From NIOZ-UU13 sp964653075 (lineage in GTDB: Bacteria; Planctomycetota; Phycisphaerae; Sedimentisphaerales; Anaerobacaceae), in contig CAZZAX010000010.1 in the NCBI GenBank assembly GCA_964653075.1, positions 8,774 through 72,773 of the forward strand: a stretch of 64,000 nt of DNA. Direction: 5' to 3'. The notes under the pieces are model-generated. The model saw nothing but the letters and a program-made list of their open reading frames with translations, ran no database searches and was not told the DNA's origin. Positions 63,495 to 64,000 of this stretch are shown piece by piece; within the stretch, counting starts at the first letter, position 1; each line of letters starts with the position of its first letter. A program made the translations under genes and the position numbers.

Positions 63495-64000
63495 CTATAA
63501 TGTTTGCTGCTCGGTTCGGGAGATGATTTCGTTTTGCAGATCTCGTCCTACATCTACGAAATAATCACTGTAACCGGCAACCCTTACAATCAGGTCACGA
63601 TGCATTTCAGGATTTTCCTGGGCTTTCCGAAGAGTTTCGGCATCGATAACGTTGAACTGGATATGATGACCGTCGAGTTTGAAGTAGGACCTGATTAGAT
63701 GGCCGAACTTATCGATACCGTCGCCGTCGAGCATCTGCGGATTGAATTTCATATTTAACAAAGTTCCGCCGGTACGGACATGGTCTATTCTGGCTGCTGA
63801 TTTGATAACAGCGGTCGGACCTTTGATATCGGAGCCCTGGGTTGGAGATATCCCCTCTGAAACCGGCTCGCCGGCTTTTCTGCCGTTAGGCAGCGCACCC
63901 ACAACGGAACCGAAATAGATATGTACCGTTGTGGGAAGCAGATTTACACGATACTTGCCGCCCTTGGTATTCGGACGGCCGTTGAGCAAATCATAGTAAG
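63495..64000 (-). CDS. glycyl radical enzyme (pyruvate formate-lyase/dehydratase type), C-terminal fragment at window edge
   Basis: The frame stays open to the right edge, so the N-terminus lies outside. The visible C-terminal part has YYDLLNGRPNTKGG, ALPNGRKAGEPVSEGISPTQGSD and the glycyl radical loop IVRVAGYSDYF, with the radical Gly in VAGYS, ending in LQNEIISRTEQ. Family members (PFL2, glycerol or diol dehydratase, and C-C or C-N lyases) need strict anoxia and an activase, which is not in the window. Substrate cannot be fixed without the active-site half. Supports an anaerobic lifestyle. Confidence 0.9.
   Translation of the reverse strand, partial: YYDLLNGRPNTKGGKYRVNLLPTTVHIYFGSVVGALPNGRKAGEPVSEGISPTQGSDIKGPTAVIKSAARIDHVRTGGTLLNMKFNPQMLDGDGIDKFGHLIRSYFKLDGHHIQFNVIDAETLRKAQENPEMHRDLIVRVAGYSDYFVDVGRDLQNEIISRTEQQTL

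Noticed and set aside
1..64000. tRNA, rRNA or known riboswitch
   Set aside because: I looked for cloverleaf arms and conserved riboswitch cores in the long spacers and saw none that I could support.

Overview
The window reads as bacterial chromosome from a planctomycete-like organism, most likely a Phycisphaerae/Sedimentisphaerales relative from an anoxic habitat. That is inference from several signals: prepilin-type genes whose proteins start with a GFTLIELLVVIAIIA segment and carry the H-x9-DG type C-terminus, many Tat-exported Gfo/Idh/MocA oxidoreductases, a sulfatase, a DUF1080 lipoprotein, dockerin and VIT/vWA proteins, a much enlarged SecA, and a glycyl-radical enzyme at the right edge. 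I see no rRNA, tRNA or CRISPR array.

Layout. 1-4.5 kb: the tail of a secreted protein, then a repeat-rich gap holding an intact 2.0-kb IS1634-like element. The element sits inside a structure that looks like an integron attC site. 4.5-8.1 kb: a Tat-exported sugar-isomerase-like protein, ribosomal protein S21 (minus strand) and the GTPase HflX. 8.2-11.0 kb: a lone minus-strand gene joining an HD hydrolase domain to a STAND-like P-loop NTPase, a candidate conflict/defence protein. 11.3-18.6 kb: two prepilin-type proteins, a large membrane/AsmA-like protein, a sulfatase, a DUF1080 lipoprotein and a YoaP-like acetyltransferase. 18.8-24.2 kb: a membrane thioredoxin-like protein, elongation factor P and SecA with a fivefold internal repeat. 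24.7-28.9 kb: a compact operon of ECF sigma factor, membrane-anchored dockerin protein, secreted cohesin-like protein and VIT/vWA lipoprotein.

29-40 kb is a carbohydrate-oriented stretch: two Gfo/Idh/MocA proteins, a DUF4832-type glycosidase-like protein, a propeller-type lipoprotein, an HDOD regulator, a DUF5060 glycoside hydrolase ending in calcium-binding repeats, and a Tat-exported aldo/keto-reductase-like protein. 40-64 kb is mostly peptide and amino-acid use: an EamA exporter, a dicarboxylate/amino-acid symporter, C69 and M19 dipeptidases, an M1 aminopeptidase, two tandem M14 carboxypeptidase homologues (the first without its zinc ligands), and a minus-strand run of M2 peptidase, sodium:solute symporter, Xaa-Pro aminopeptidase and MBL hydrolase. 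Mixed in are a third Gfo/Idh/MocA protein, a methyltransferase, an alginate-lyase-family protein and a propeller glycosidase-like protein.

How the genes fit together: most products carry Sec, Tat or lipoprotein signals, so this is mainly an extracytoplasmic polymer- and peptide-degrading segment with matching uptake systems, set among a few housekeeping genes (rpsU, hflX, efp, secA). The most unusual units are the ECF-dockerin-cohesin-VIT/vWA operon, the HD-NTPase fusion, the repeat-expanded SecA and the dead/live M14 pair.
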